Shown: positions 7,330 to 14,662 of the stretch, in pieces | How the letters are laid out: each line of letters starts with the position of its first letter | Position numbering within the stretch: position 1 is the first letter of the stretch | NCBI GenBank assembly: GCA_902478725.1 | Contig: CABSMD010000008.1 | Location: 1 to 31,296, forward strand | DNA: 31,296 nt | Source: an uncultured Clostridia bacterium | GTDB taxonomy: Bacteria > Bacillota > Clostridia > HGM11514 | Direction: 5' to 3' | Program-made: the position numbers and the translations under genes | Notes under the pieces: model-generated | What the model was told of the DNA's origin: nothing | The model's input: only the letters and a program-made list of their open reading frames with translations | Database searches by the model: none

Positions 7330-8559
7330 GTGGATTGGATGCAAAAGGCGCTTGACTGCGCGGTCGAAAAGGCGGCGCGAAATCAGGAACGGATCGGAAA
7401 TGTGCTGCGTGAGTTTCGGGGCTGTCCGGACGGGCAGTACTTTAAAGGGGAGCGGGATGGATATTTGCCGTTGTCGCATATTTTTAACTGGACGCAGTCG
7501 TTTTTTACCGGTGAGTCGTATTGGGCGTATCGGATTACGAAGGATGAGTCGTATCTGAAATGGATGTACCAGTTCTATCAAGAGTATTATGACAAGGTTT
7601 TCCGGACGCCGCTGGAGACCATGCACGATACCGGCTTCTTGTATACCCCTTACGCGGTGGCGCTGTATGAGGCGACCGGCGACCCAAAGATGAAGGAGTT
7701 GGGCGTCAAGGCGGCCGATGAGCTTGCCAAGCGGTTCGTGCCAAACGGCGGATATATCCGTGCCTGGGGAAGGATGGACGGGGAAACGCCCCCCTATGTG
7801 GACCCTGAATTGGCAAAGGATCATTTTTTCACCGAGAGTCGTGGACTGGCGATTATCGATTGTATGATGAACCTTGCGTTGCTGTTCTGGGCGGGACGGG
7901 AGACCGGACACCCGTATTATACACGGATCGCGCAGACCCATGCGGATACGACCCTGCGCTATTTCGTGCGGGAGGATGACAGTGTGTGTCACGCCTACCG
8001 TTTTGACGAAGAAACCGGTGAACCACTTGGCGTAGAAAACTATTGTGGATTTTCAAAGGAATCCCATTGGGCGCGCGGGACAGCCTGGGTGGTGTACGGG
8101 TATGCCATCGCTTATGATTACACGAAGAAAGCGGAATATCTGGACACATCGGTGCGCCTGGCCCGTAAGTTCGTGGAGCTAAGCGGAAAGGATGGTATCC
8201 CGGTCTGGGACTTCCGGTTGCCGGCGGACACGCCCGCGATTTACTGCGGGAAAAAGCAGCCGTATTACGATTGGGACGTCACGAAACCGGAAAACACAAA
8301 ATACAATTTGGATACCTCAGCTTCAGCAATCGTGGTCTGCGGTATTTTGGAGATCATCAAACACAGGGAAGAACCCGATCTGAAGGCAGCGGCGGATACC
8401 ATGCTGCAAACGCTTTGTGAAAACTATGTGGATTATGACCAGGCCGTGCCCGGTTTGCTGTCGCATCAGAACGGTACCATGTCCTATACCAGTTATGGCG
8501 ATTATTATTTGATGGAGGCGCTCGCCACGCGTCTGCATGGATTCCAAAGAATTTGGTAA
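7330..8559 (+). CDS. Glycoside hydrolase family 88-like (unsaturated glucuronyl hydrolase)
   Basis: 409 residues from GTG 7330, chosen because GGAGGG (7318-7323) is 6 nt upstream; the next ATG (7339) is too far from it. Family signs: ETMHDTGFLYTPYA (about 97-109), LAIIDCMMNLALLFWA (173-188), SHWARGTAWVVYGYAIA (245-261), a PVWDF segment and a DTSASAIVVCGI segment near the end. By analogy with Bacillus UGL, Asp100 and Asp177 are the likely catalytic pair. GH88 enzymes hydrate 4,5-unsaturated uronic acids released by polysaccharide lyases. No signal peptide, so the enzyme is cytoplasmic and disaccharides must be imported; no transporter or lyase is in the window. There is an extra loop at about 148-165 (DGETPPYVDPEL) relative to short UGLs. 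Confidence 0.85.
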   Translation: MDWMQKALDCAVEKAARNQERIGNVLREFRGCPDGQYFKGERDGYLPLSHIFNWTQSFFTGESYWAYRITKDESYLKWMYQFYQEYYDKVFRTPLETMHDTGFLYTPYAVALYEATGDPKMKELGVKAADELAKRFVPNGGYIRAWGRMDGETPPYVDPELAKDHFFTESRGLAIIDCMMNLALLFWAGRETGHPYYTRIAQTHADTTLRYFVREDDSVCHAYRFDEETGEPLGVENYCGFSKESHWARGTAWVVYGYAIAYDYTKKAEYLDTSVRLARKFVELSGKDGIPVWDFRLPADTPAIYCGKKQPYYDWDVTKPENTKYNLDTSASAIVVCGILEIIKHREEPDLKAAADTMLQTLCENYVDYDQAVPGLLSHQNGTMSYTSYGDYYLMEALATRLHGFQRIW

Positions 8560-8570
8560 ATAAATTAAGA

Positions 8571-8600
8571 AAGCCGCGCCAATACTTGGCGCGGCTTTTG
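8571..8600. terminator. Terminator shared by convergent GH88 and SLH-GH18 genes
   Basis: An 11-bp perfect stem AAGCCGCGCCA/TGGCGCGGCTT (8571-8581 with 8587-8597, loop ATACT) followed by T-rich sequence. On the minus strand it is followed by TTTCTTAATTT, so it can also serve the gene ending at 8650. Confidence 0.8.
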
Positions 8601-8649
8601 TGTTGCGTACCTATCGATTCAAAATACTGCATCTGATTCCAACATTGGA

Positions 8650-10602
8650 TTACGGCAGTTCGCGGTTGATAACTTCCCAAATCTGCGGCGTTTCATAGCC
8701 GCCACTCCAACCCGCTACACCTGCTAAGTGATACTGCTTTACAAGCCCGAGCCGGTGAACCATGGATTCCTCATCCTCGATCCAGGCCTTATAAATTTTG
8801 CCGTCTTCAGAATATTCCACGTAGTTTTGCGACGCTTCGTCATTCCAGACCGGTGCAAGCCCCTTCTCTTCAATTAAATCCTGCATCTGCTGCATGGTGG
8901 TGGCAGGTGCGTCGGTCACGACGCCATCCTCTTCTTCCCATACCCTTGTGTAAAACGGCACTGCCAAAACGAGTTTGCTGTTGTCAACCTGTTCTAAAAC
9001 ACCCTTAAGGCCATCCTCCGTCCAGTCCAGCGAGGCAATGCTTCCTGCCACCTTGCTGCTGCGCGCGTGCTGGTCGTAGGCCATCAGCATGATATAATCC
9101 GCATACCGGCTGAGTGCGGGACGGTCATAGCACATCGAATAAAAGTTGCTGTTCGGGCTGATTTTAGTAACGTCCACCGAGACAATCAGGCCACATTCCT
9201 TGGCATAGAGCGAAAGTTCCTTCACCGTTTGGGTAAAAAGGTCTTTGTCCTCTACATACATGTTTTCAAAATCGACATTGATCCCTTCCAGGTTATATTT
9301 TTTTGCCTTTTTGAGCACCTCGCGAAGCATGTTCCGCCGGGTTGCCTCGTCGGTGATGACCAGGCGGTTGATGTCCGGATCAAAGCCGTTGGAGAACAAG
9401 CCCCATACCTTTTGCCCGCGCTCCTGGGCGGCCTTTAAGAAGGCGTCGCTTCCGTAGTCGGACAGATAGATGTTGCCTACGTCGCCGGAAGCGATCGATA
9501 CATCGGTCGGCGCGATGTCGATATTCTTATCATTGAGCAGCTTGAACCAAGTGGGGGAGACGGTATTGGCGCCGTTTTGGTTCGTATACTCCATGTCCGG
9601 GCGGGAGGCATACTCCCATACCAATTTTATGGTTCCGTCCTTGTACAGCCGCTGATAGCTGTCGTCTACCTGCCAGCCGTTTTCCCCTTTTTTCAGATAT
9701 AGCTTGGTTTCTCCTAAATACGATACCTCATCCCCGTACCGGACACGGTAGGATGCACGCGCCGTACACGCTCCTTCGGTTGCATTGCTGATGACAAGGT
9801 TCATATCGTCGAATGTACGGGCCTGGTAGAGCCCGTTTTCAGTCAGATATGGCAGAACCTCTTTCCGTGCGGTGTTGTTAAGCTGTTCCATACCGGAGGA
9901 CGCGGTGAGCATCGCGTCGATATGGGTATTGGAATCAGAGAGGTACTGCATATATTGCAAGGCAAACGCGCGTTGCGCTGTGGTATCCGCTTGATTGTTC
10001 TGTTTCCATTGGAAAACACGGTAGATCATAGAGGCCACCTCCGCTTTGGTGATCGCATCAGACGGGCGGAAGGTTTGATCGGGAAAGCCGGAAACCAATC
10101 CGTTTTGCACCGCTGCCGCAACCTGTTTTTTTGCATAATAACCCGCCGGCAGATCGGTAAAGGCATCCGCGGGGGAGGAGTCGTCGGTGTCCAGTGAACT
10201 GATCTTACAAAAAACGATGACTGCCTGCTCCCGCGTCAAAGCTCCATCCGGGTCAAAAATCTGACCGTCCACGCCGCTGATCCAGCCGTTACGGTAGGCG
10301 GCTGCGATACCTGCGTAGAAGGGGTGCGTATCCGGCACATCGCCAAACGGCAGGGGACTGCCATCGTCCGCACTGGTGTTGAAAGCGTTGACGCAAAGGC
10401 TTGCAAACTCGCCTCTTGTAATTGGGTTGTCAAATTCTGCTTCTGGCCAGCCAATATGAATGCCGATTTGATTCAAGCCTTCTATGGCGGACATTGCCCA
10501 ATGCTGCTTTTCCTGCGTGAAAAAATAATAGGCGGTTGGGATGCTGACGGCGATGGCAATCACAACAATCGCGGCGATAAACAGGTTCATTATTCTTTTC
10601 AT
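8650..10602 (-). CDS. SLH-domain protein with a GH18-type glycosidase domain
   Basis: 650 residues. Residues 4-28 are a single N-terminal hydrophobic signal or anchor. Three SLH repeats follow (about 33-75, 86-135 and 148-197; each ends in the ITRGEFA / LTREQAV / ITKAEVA motif), which bind pyruvylated wall polymer or, in Clostridia, secondary wall glycans. A linker domain (about 205-335) is not recognised. The C-terminal part is a GH18 barrel: LEGINVDFE (438-446) supplies the catalytic Glu446 and Asp444, and YADYIMLMAYD (500-510) is another family motif. Such proteins resemble YaaH/YdhD/SleL-type N-acetylglucosaminidases that cleave peptidoglycan or spore cortex. The ATG at 10602 has only a weak ribosome site (AAAGG, distant). 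Confidence 0.88.
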   Translation of the reverse strand: MKRIMNLFIAAIVVIAIAVSIPTAYYFFTQEKQHWAMSAIEGLNQIGIHIGWPEAEFDNPITRGEFASLCVNAFNTSADDGSPLPFGDVPDTHPFYAGIAAAYRNGWISGVDGQIFDPDGALTREQAVIVFCKISSLDTDDSSPADAFTDLPAGYYAKKQVAAAVQNGLVSGFPDQTFRPSDAITKAEVASMIYRVFQWKQNNQADTTAQRAFALQYMQYLSDSNTHIDAMLTASSGMEQLNNTARKEVLPYLTENGLYQARTFDDMNLVISNATEGACTARASYRVRYGDEVSYLGETKLYLKKGENGWQVDDSYQRLYKDGTIKLVWEYASRPDMEYTNQNGANTVSPTWFKLLNDKNIDIAPTDVSIASGDVGNIYLSDYGSDAFLKAAQERGQKVWGLFSNGFDPDINRLVITDEATRRNMLREVLKKAKKYNLEGINVDFENMYVEDKDLFTQTVKELSLYAKECGLIVSVDVTKISPNSNFYSMCYDRPALSRYADYIMLMAYDQHARSSKVAGSIASLDWTEDGLKGVLEQVDNSKLVLAVPFYTRVWEEEDGVVTDAPATTMQQMQDLIEEKGLAPVWNDEASQNYVEYSEDGKIYKAWIEDEESMVHRLGLVKQYHLAGVAGWSGGYETPQIWEVINRELP

Positions 10603-10697
10603 GGTACCAATCAGCCTTTCTTTTGTTTTGTCTGTTCAATATATGAGGACAACATCCTGATTAGTACCGATGGTTGGTTTGTTCATGATTTTGTTAC

Positions 10698-10733
10698 AAA
10701 AAAACCGACGGCCCATATCGGGCCGCCGGCTGG
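10698..10733 (-). terminator. gltX terminator
   Basis: On the minus strand CCGGCGGCCC (10729-10720) pairs with GGGCCGTCGG (10714-10705), containing one G-U pair that would be a mismatch on the plus strand, followed by a run of eight T. It therefore terminates the minus-strand gltX transcript, 5 nt after its stop. Confidence 0.85.
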
Positions 10734-10737
10734 ATTT

Positions 10738-12195
10738 TTATTGGTTTTGTTTGAGAAACACGATCTCCGAATCGATGCGTGTCAAGGTTTCCTCCTTGCC
10801 AAGTATACAGGCCAGCTCCACGCCGCCGCCGGGCGTTACCATCTTGCCGGAGAGGGCGGCCCGCAGCGGGAACAGCACCACACCGTTTTTGACGCCCAAT
10901 TCTTCAATTAGCTTTGCCAATGCCCCATTAAGAGTCTCTTCCTCCCAGCTGTCACAGCCTTCCAGCACATCCCTGATGCGCATTAGCATATCCAATGAAA
11001 TGGACGGATTGGTTTTCATCTTTTTGCTGGTGTAGATGTCGGTGGTATGCGCGCAAAGCTTGTCCACAAAGTCAACCGTTTCGGGAATATCGGTCAACTT
11101 TTCACACCGTTTTTGCAGCAGATCGGATAATAACCGCAAATCCACACCGTCGCGGTGGATGGCCTGCTTCAGATAGGGCAGGGCAAGGGTGTAAAACTCT
11201 TCTGCCGGCAGGGCGCGCAGGTATTCTCCATTCATCCAGTTGAGCTTTTTGATATCGAATACCGCCGGGCTTTTGCTGATTCCCTTCACGCCAAACGCAC
11301 GAATTAGATCCTCCATTGTAAAGATTTCCTTATCGTCCCCGGGACTCCAGCCGAGCAGGGCGATATAGTTGATGACCGCGTCGTTTAAATATCCCATCTG
11401 CAAAAAATCTTCATAGGAAGCGTCGCCGTTTCGCTTGCTGTATTTCTGTCCGCCCTCCTTGACGATGGGAGAGACATGGATATACACCGGCGGTTCCCAG
11501 CCAAACGCTTCATACAATAGATTATATTTTGGTGTGGAGGTAAGGTATTCACTTCCGCGGACGACATGGGTGATCCCCATCAGGTGGTCGTCGATCACAT
11601 TTGCAAAGTTGTAGGTGGGAAGCCCGTCCGATTTTAACAGGATGCCGTCGTCAATCTCATCGTTTTGAATGGTGACGGTACCGAACACCACATCGTCAAA
11701 CGAGGTCGCGCCACCCTCCGGTATTTTTTGGCGGATGACATACGGCATACCGTCAGCAAGCTTTTTCGCTACCTCTTCCTTGCTTAAACCGCGGCAATGC
11801 CCGTCGTATTGCGGGGTCTGCTTTGCCGCCTTTTGTGCCTGACGCACCTGATCCAGGCGCTCCTCGTCGCAGAAGCAGTAATACGCGCCGCCAAGCTCCA
11901 CTAACCTTTCGGCGTATTCTTTATAAATCTCCCGCCGTTCGCTCTGGATATAAGGGCCGCACGGCCCGCCGACGTCCGGCCCCTCGTCGTGGCGCAGGCC
12001 GGCCTTTTTCAGGCTTTGGTATATCACGTCTACAGCGCCTTCGACATAGCGTTCCTGGTCGGTATCCTCAATCCTCAAAACAAAGTCGCCGCCATCGTGT
12101 TTGGCAAGCAGGTAGGCGTACAGCGCGGTGCGCAGGTTGCCGATGTGCATGTAGCCTGTCGGGCTGGGCGCGAATCTGGTTCTTGTCTTATTCAT
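10738..12195 (-). CDS. gltX: Glutamyl-tRNA synthetase
   Basis: 485 residues. Class I synthetase: APSPTGYMHIGNLRTALYAYL holds the HIGH-type box (HIGN at 17-20), followed by RIEDTDQERY (41-50), and the KMSKS-type box is YSKRNG (252-257). It charges tRNA-Glu with glutamate in the cytoplasm. Length and motifs are normal for bacterial GltX; in Clostridia the enzyme commonly also mischarges tRNA-Gln for repair by GatCAB, which cannot be tested here. The ATG at 12195 is set by the conserved N-terminus; its own ribosome site (AAAGG about 10 nt away) is weak, and it overlaps the stop of a 9-codon leader ORF (ATGA) that has a strong ribosome site, suggesting coupled translation. Confidence 0.95.
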   Translation of the reverse strand: MNKTRTRFAPSPTGYMHIGNLRTALYAYLLAKHDGGDFVLRIEDTDQERYVEGAVDVIYQSLKKAGLRHDEGPDVGGPCGPYIQSERREIYKEYAERLVELGGAYYCFCDEERLDQVRQAQKAAKQTPQYDGHCRGLSKEEVAKKLADGMPYVIRQKIPEGGATSFDDVVFGTVTIQNDEIDDGILLKSDGLPTYNFANVIDDHLMGITHVVRGSEYLTSTPKYNLLYEAFGWEPPVYIHVSPIVKEGGQKYSKRNGDASYEDFLQMGYLNDAVINYIALLGWSPGDDKEIFTMEDLIRAFGVKGISKSPAVFDIKKLNWMNGEYLRALPAEEFYTLALPYLKQAIHRDGVDLRLLSDLLQKRCEKLTDIPETVDFVDKLCAHTTDIYTSKKMKTNPSISLDMLMRIRDVLEGCDSWEEETLNGALAKLIEELGVKNGVVLFPLRAALSGKMVTPGGGVELACILGKEETLTRIDSEIVFLKQNQ

Positions 12196-12221
12196 ACTAG
12201 CTCTGCCTTTCTGGCCCGCAT
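12192..12221 (-). CDS. Leader peptide ORF (9 codons) coupled to gltX
   Basis: ATG at 12221 is preceded by GGGGGAGGAGAAATT, a much better ribosome site than that of gltX. The ORF reads MRARKAELV and its stop TGA overlaps the gltX start in an ATGA. The usual reason for such an arrangement is translational coupling. The same purine-rich site is one arm of a hairpin (12231-12237 with 12253-12259, AGGGGGA/TCCCCCT), which could hide it. No enrichment for Glu codons, so classic attenuation is not indicated. Confidence 0.5.
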   Translation of the reverse strand: MRARKAELV

Positions 12222-12230
12222 AATTTCTCC

Positions 12231-12259
12231 TCCCCCTGCCGCAGGCCGGACAAGGGGGA
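12231..12259 (-). promoter_or_regulatory. gltX leader hairpin overlapping the leader-ORF ribosome site
   Basis: On the minus strand TCCCCCT (12259-12253) pairs with AGGGGGA (12237-12231), with further GC pairing inside. The 3' arm is part of GGGGGAGGAG, the ribosome site of the 9-codon leader ORF. There is no T run after it, so it is more likely a translation control element than a terminator. Confidence 0.4.
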
Positions 12260-12274
12260 TTTTGCTTACTATAT

Positions 12275-12303
12275 ATAATATATTTTTGAAATACTATTGT
12301 CAA
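12275..12303 (-). promoter_or_regulatory. gltX promoter
   Basis: On the minus strand TTGACA (12303-12298), 17-nt spacer, TATTAT (12280-12275). Transcription would start near 12268 and give a leader of about 73 nt containing the hairpin and the leader ORF. Confidence 0.75.
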
Positions 12304-12310
12304 GTGGTCG

Positions 12311-12339
12311 TTGTTTATGATAAAATACTTTCATATAAT
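12311..12339 (+). promoter_or_regulatory. Promoter of the aminotransferase-trpS operon
   Basis: TTGTTT (12311-12316), 17-nt spacer, TATAAT (12334-12339, perfect -10). The start near 12346 gives a very short leader directly before GGAGG (12353-12357). A second, overlapping option is TTGTCA (12297-12302) with TAAAAT (12321-12326), spacer 18. Confidence 0.7.
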
Positions 12340-12366
12340 TTATGAAAATTTTGGAGGCGTAATGGA

Positions 12367-13548
12367 ATGGAATACATAATATCCAATAAAGTAGCCGGTT
12401 TGCAGGGCTCTACCATCCGGGAGATGTTCAAGATGCTGGCCGATCCCGAAATGATCTCATTCGCGGGCGGTGCGCCGGCGCCGGAGACCTTTCCGGTCGA
12501 TGAGCTTGCTAAGATCGCGGAAGATATTTTAAAAAATGAGGGCAGGATTGCCCTGCAATATGGTATCACCGAAGGGCAGCCCGCACTTGCGGCCTTTACC
12601 CGCGAACGTTCCGAGCGCAGTAACCTGTTAAAGAAAGGCGATGATATGATTATTACCGCCGGTGGACAGCAGGGGATCGACCTGACCGCGAAGGTGCTGC
12701 TAAACGAAGGAGATACCGTTATCTGTGAAAACCCCAGCTTCATCGGCGCGTTAAACAGCTTCCGTTCCTATGGTGCAAAATTGTGTGGAATCACCTGCGA
12801 AGAGGACGGTATGGACATGGACGCTTTGGAACAGGTGCTCAAAACCGAAAAAAATGTTAAGCTGATCTACACCATCCCGACCTTCCAAAATCCTTCCGGC
12901 ATCACTATGAGCCTGGAGAAGCGCAAACGACTGCTTGCCTTGGCGGAGCAGTATGGTGTGGCGGTTTTGGAGGATAATCCATATGGCGACCTGCGCTTTG
13001 AAGGAGAAAAGCTGCCGACGCTTAAATCGTTGGATACGGGGAATACTGTTATTTATGTTGGAACCTATTCCAAAACTCTGTCGCCGGGTCTGCGCTTAGG
13101 GTTCCTGATCGGAGACGCCAAGGTGATCGACAAGGTCACGGTTTGCAAGCAGGTCAACGATGTGCATACGAATGTTTTGTCACAGATGATCGCGGCGGAG
13201 TATTTCAAACGGTATTCCTATGATGAGCATGTGAAAAAGCTGTCGGTTGTATACAAGCATAAATGCGGCCTTATGCTTTCCTGTCTGGAAAAATACCTGC
13301 CGGATACCTGTTCGTGGACCCATCCGCAGGGCGGCCTGTTCATCTGGGGAACCATCCACAAGGATGTTGATACAAATGATATATCCAAGCTGTGTATCGC
13401 AAAAAAAGTCGCGTTTGTACCGGGCAGCACCTTTATGGCGGACATGGAGCAAAAATGCTCTTCTTTCCGGCTGAACTACGCAACGATGAGCGACGAGGCG
13501 ATCGATAAGGGAATCCATATCCTCGGTGATGTACTAAAAACGATCTGA
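12367..13548 (+). CDS. PLP-dependent aminotransferase, class I/II (LysN/MocR-like catalytic fold)
   Basis: 393 residues, ATG 12367 with GGAGG 9 nt upstream. An ATG at 12362 in another frame would make only five codons. Fold type I aminotransferase: ISFAGGAPAPETFP (30-43), ITAGGQQGIDL (96-106), PTFQNPSG (171-178), LEDNPYGDLRF (201-211; Asp203 contacts the PLP nitrogen) and GTYSKTLSPGLRLGF (232-246; Lys236 forms the Schiff base). The family includes 2-aminoadipate, aromatic and branched-chain aminotransferases; there is no N-terminal GntR domain, so it is an enzyme and not a MocR regulator. The substrate cannot be read from sequence. It is 36 nt from trpS and probably cotranscribed, but co-function with tryptophan is not shown. 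Confidence 0.9.
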   Translation: MEYIISNKVAGLQGSTIREMFKMLADPEMISFAGGAPAPETFPVDELAKIAEDILKNEGRIALQYGITEGQPALAAFTRERSERSNLLKKGDDMIITAGGQQGIDLTAKVLLNEGDTVICENPSFIGALNSFRSYGAKLCGITCEEDGMDMDALEQVLKTEKNVKLIYTIPTFQNPSGITMSLEKRKRLLALAEQYGVAVLEDNPYGDLRFEGEKLPTLKSLDTGNTVIYVGTYSKTLSPGLRLGFLIGDAKVIDKVTVCKQVNDVHTNVLSQMIAAEYFKRYSYDEHVKKLSVVYKHKCGLMLSCLEKYLPDTCSWTHPQGGLFIWGTIHKDVDTNDISKLCIAKKVAFVPGSTFMADMEQKCSSFRLNYATMSDEAIDKGIHILGDVLKTI

Positions 13549-13584
13549 ATTTATTAAATTAAGGAAACAGGAGCGGTAGAAAGA

Positions 13585-14580
13585 ATGGACAAAAAAATCA
13601 TTTTTAGTGGGATGCAGGCATCCGGTGTCATGACATTGGGAAATTATCTGGGCGCGGTCAGGAACTGGTCGCAGCTGCAGAATGAATATAACTGTTTTTA
13701 TTCGGTGGTGGATCTGCATGCCCTGACTGTGCGGCAGGATCCGGAGGAACTGCGCCGGCGGTGCAAAAACCTTTTGGCGCTGTATCTGGCCTGCGGGCTC
13801 GATCCGGAAAAAAACACGATTTATATCCAGTCGCATGTAAGCGAGCACGCCGAGCTTAGCTGGATTCTCAATTGCTATACGTATATGGGCGAGCTGAGCC
13901 GAATGACCCAGTTTAAGGAGAAATCCGCCCGTCATGCGGACAACATAAACGCCGGCCTGTTTGATTATCCGGTGCTGATGGCAGCCGACATCCTGCTCTA
14001 TCAGACCGACCTGGTACCGGTCGGGGAAGATCAAAAGCAGCATGTTGAAATCTGCCGCGATATTGCGATACGGTTCAACAAAATTTATGGGGATATCTTT
14101 ACGATTCCCGAGCCCTATATCCCAAAGGTAGGAGCGCGGATCATGAGCCTGGCGGACCCGACAAAGAAGATGTCAAAGTCGGATGAGAATGCAAACGGCT
14201 TTATTTCGGTTATCGATCCGCCTGAGGTCATTCTAAAAAAATGCAAACGTGCTGTAACCGATTCGGACAACCGTGTGGTATATGAAGAGGGTAAGGACGG
14301 CATCAACAACCTGCTCAATATCTATTGCTGCGCAACCGGCAAGAGTATGGATGCGGCGGTAGCGGAATTTGACGGCGCAGGTTATGGCAGGTTCAAAACA
14401 GCGGTGGCCGAGGCGGTCATTGCCTGCTTAGAGCCGGTGCAGGCGGAATATCACCGCTTGATCGAAAATGAGGATTATCTGGCTAAGGTTGCTAAAACAG
14501 GCGCGGACAAGGCGCGGGCCGCCGCGCGCATTACACTGGAACGTGTATTTGACGCGATTGGGCTTGTAAAAAAAGGATAA
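13585..14580 (+). CDS. trpS: Tryptophanyl-tRNA synthetase
   Basis: 331 residues, normal for bacterial TrpRS. Class I motifs: SGMQASGVMTLGNYLGA (8-24, TLGN as the HIGH box), VVDLHALT (41-48), MAADILLYQTDLVPVGEDQKQHVE (in the window 132-154; adenylate and tryptophan pocket), IMSLADPTKKMSKSD (186-200, KMSKS box). It joins tryptophan to tRNA-Trp. The ribosome site is AGGAG about 11 nt before ATG 13585. No T-box leader is visible, and the gene follows the aminotransferase by 36 nt, so it depends on that gene's promoter. A promoter for the next operon lies inside its last codons. Confidence 0.96.
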   Translation: MDKKIIFSGMQASGVMTLGNYLGAVRNWSQLQNEYNCFYSVVDLHALTVRQDPEELRRRCKNLLALYLACGLDPEKNTIYIQSHVSEHAELSWILNCYTYMGELSRMTQFKEKSARHADNINAGLFDYPVLMAADILLYQTDLVPVGEDQKQHVEICRDIAIRFNKIYGDIFTIPEPYIPKVGARIMSLADPTKKMSKSDENANGFISVIDPPEVILKKCKRAVTDSDNRVVYEEGKDGINNLLNIYCCATGKSMDAAVAEFDGAGYGRFKTAVAEAVIACLEPVQAEYHRLIENEDYLAKVAKTGADKARAAARITLERVFDAIGLVKKG

Positions 14581-14592
14581 GCGTGGTATAAT
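14564..14592 (+). promoter_or_regulatory. Promoter for the tagO/wecB (and possibly ATPase) operon
   Basis: TTGTAA (14564-14569) lies inside the trpS 3' end; 17-nt spacer; TATAAT (14587-14592) preceded by TGG, an extended -10. It is the best promoter before the wall-glycan and V-ATPase genes, and no terminator or other clear promoter was seen between wecB and the ATPase genes. Confidence 0.75.
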
Positions 14593-14662
14593 GCAGACGG
14601 TTTTGCTTTTTGCATAAGCAGCTTGAAAATTTAGTCAAATACTCGCTCAAAGGTGTGATAGT

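Noticed and set aside
10324..10911. 195-codon plus-strand open frame spanning the start of the SLH-GH18 gene and the end of gltX
   Set aside because: It runs antisense through the gltX terminator and two real genes, has no family motif, and its composition is that of a shadow frame.
12362..12379. Five-codon ORF (MEWNT) overlapping the aminotransferase start
   Set aside because: Its ATG is only 4 nt from GGAGG while the aminotransferase ATG is at a normal 9 nt. Five codons in a different frame are easily chance.
12367..13548. MocR-type regulator
   Set aside because: The protein starts directly with the aminotransferase fold and has no N-terminal GntR helix-turn-helix domain.
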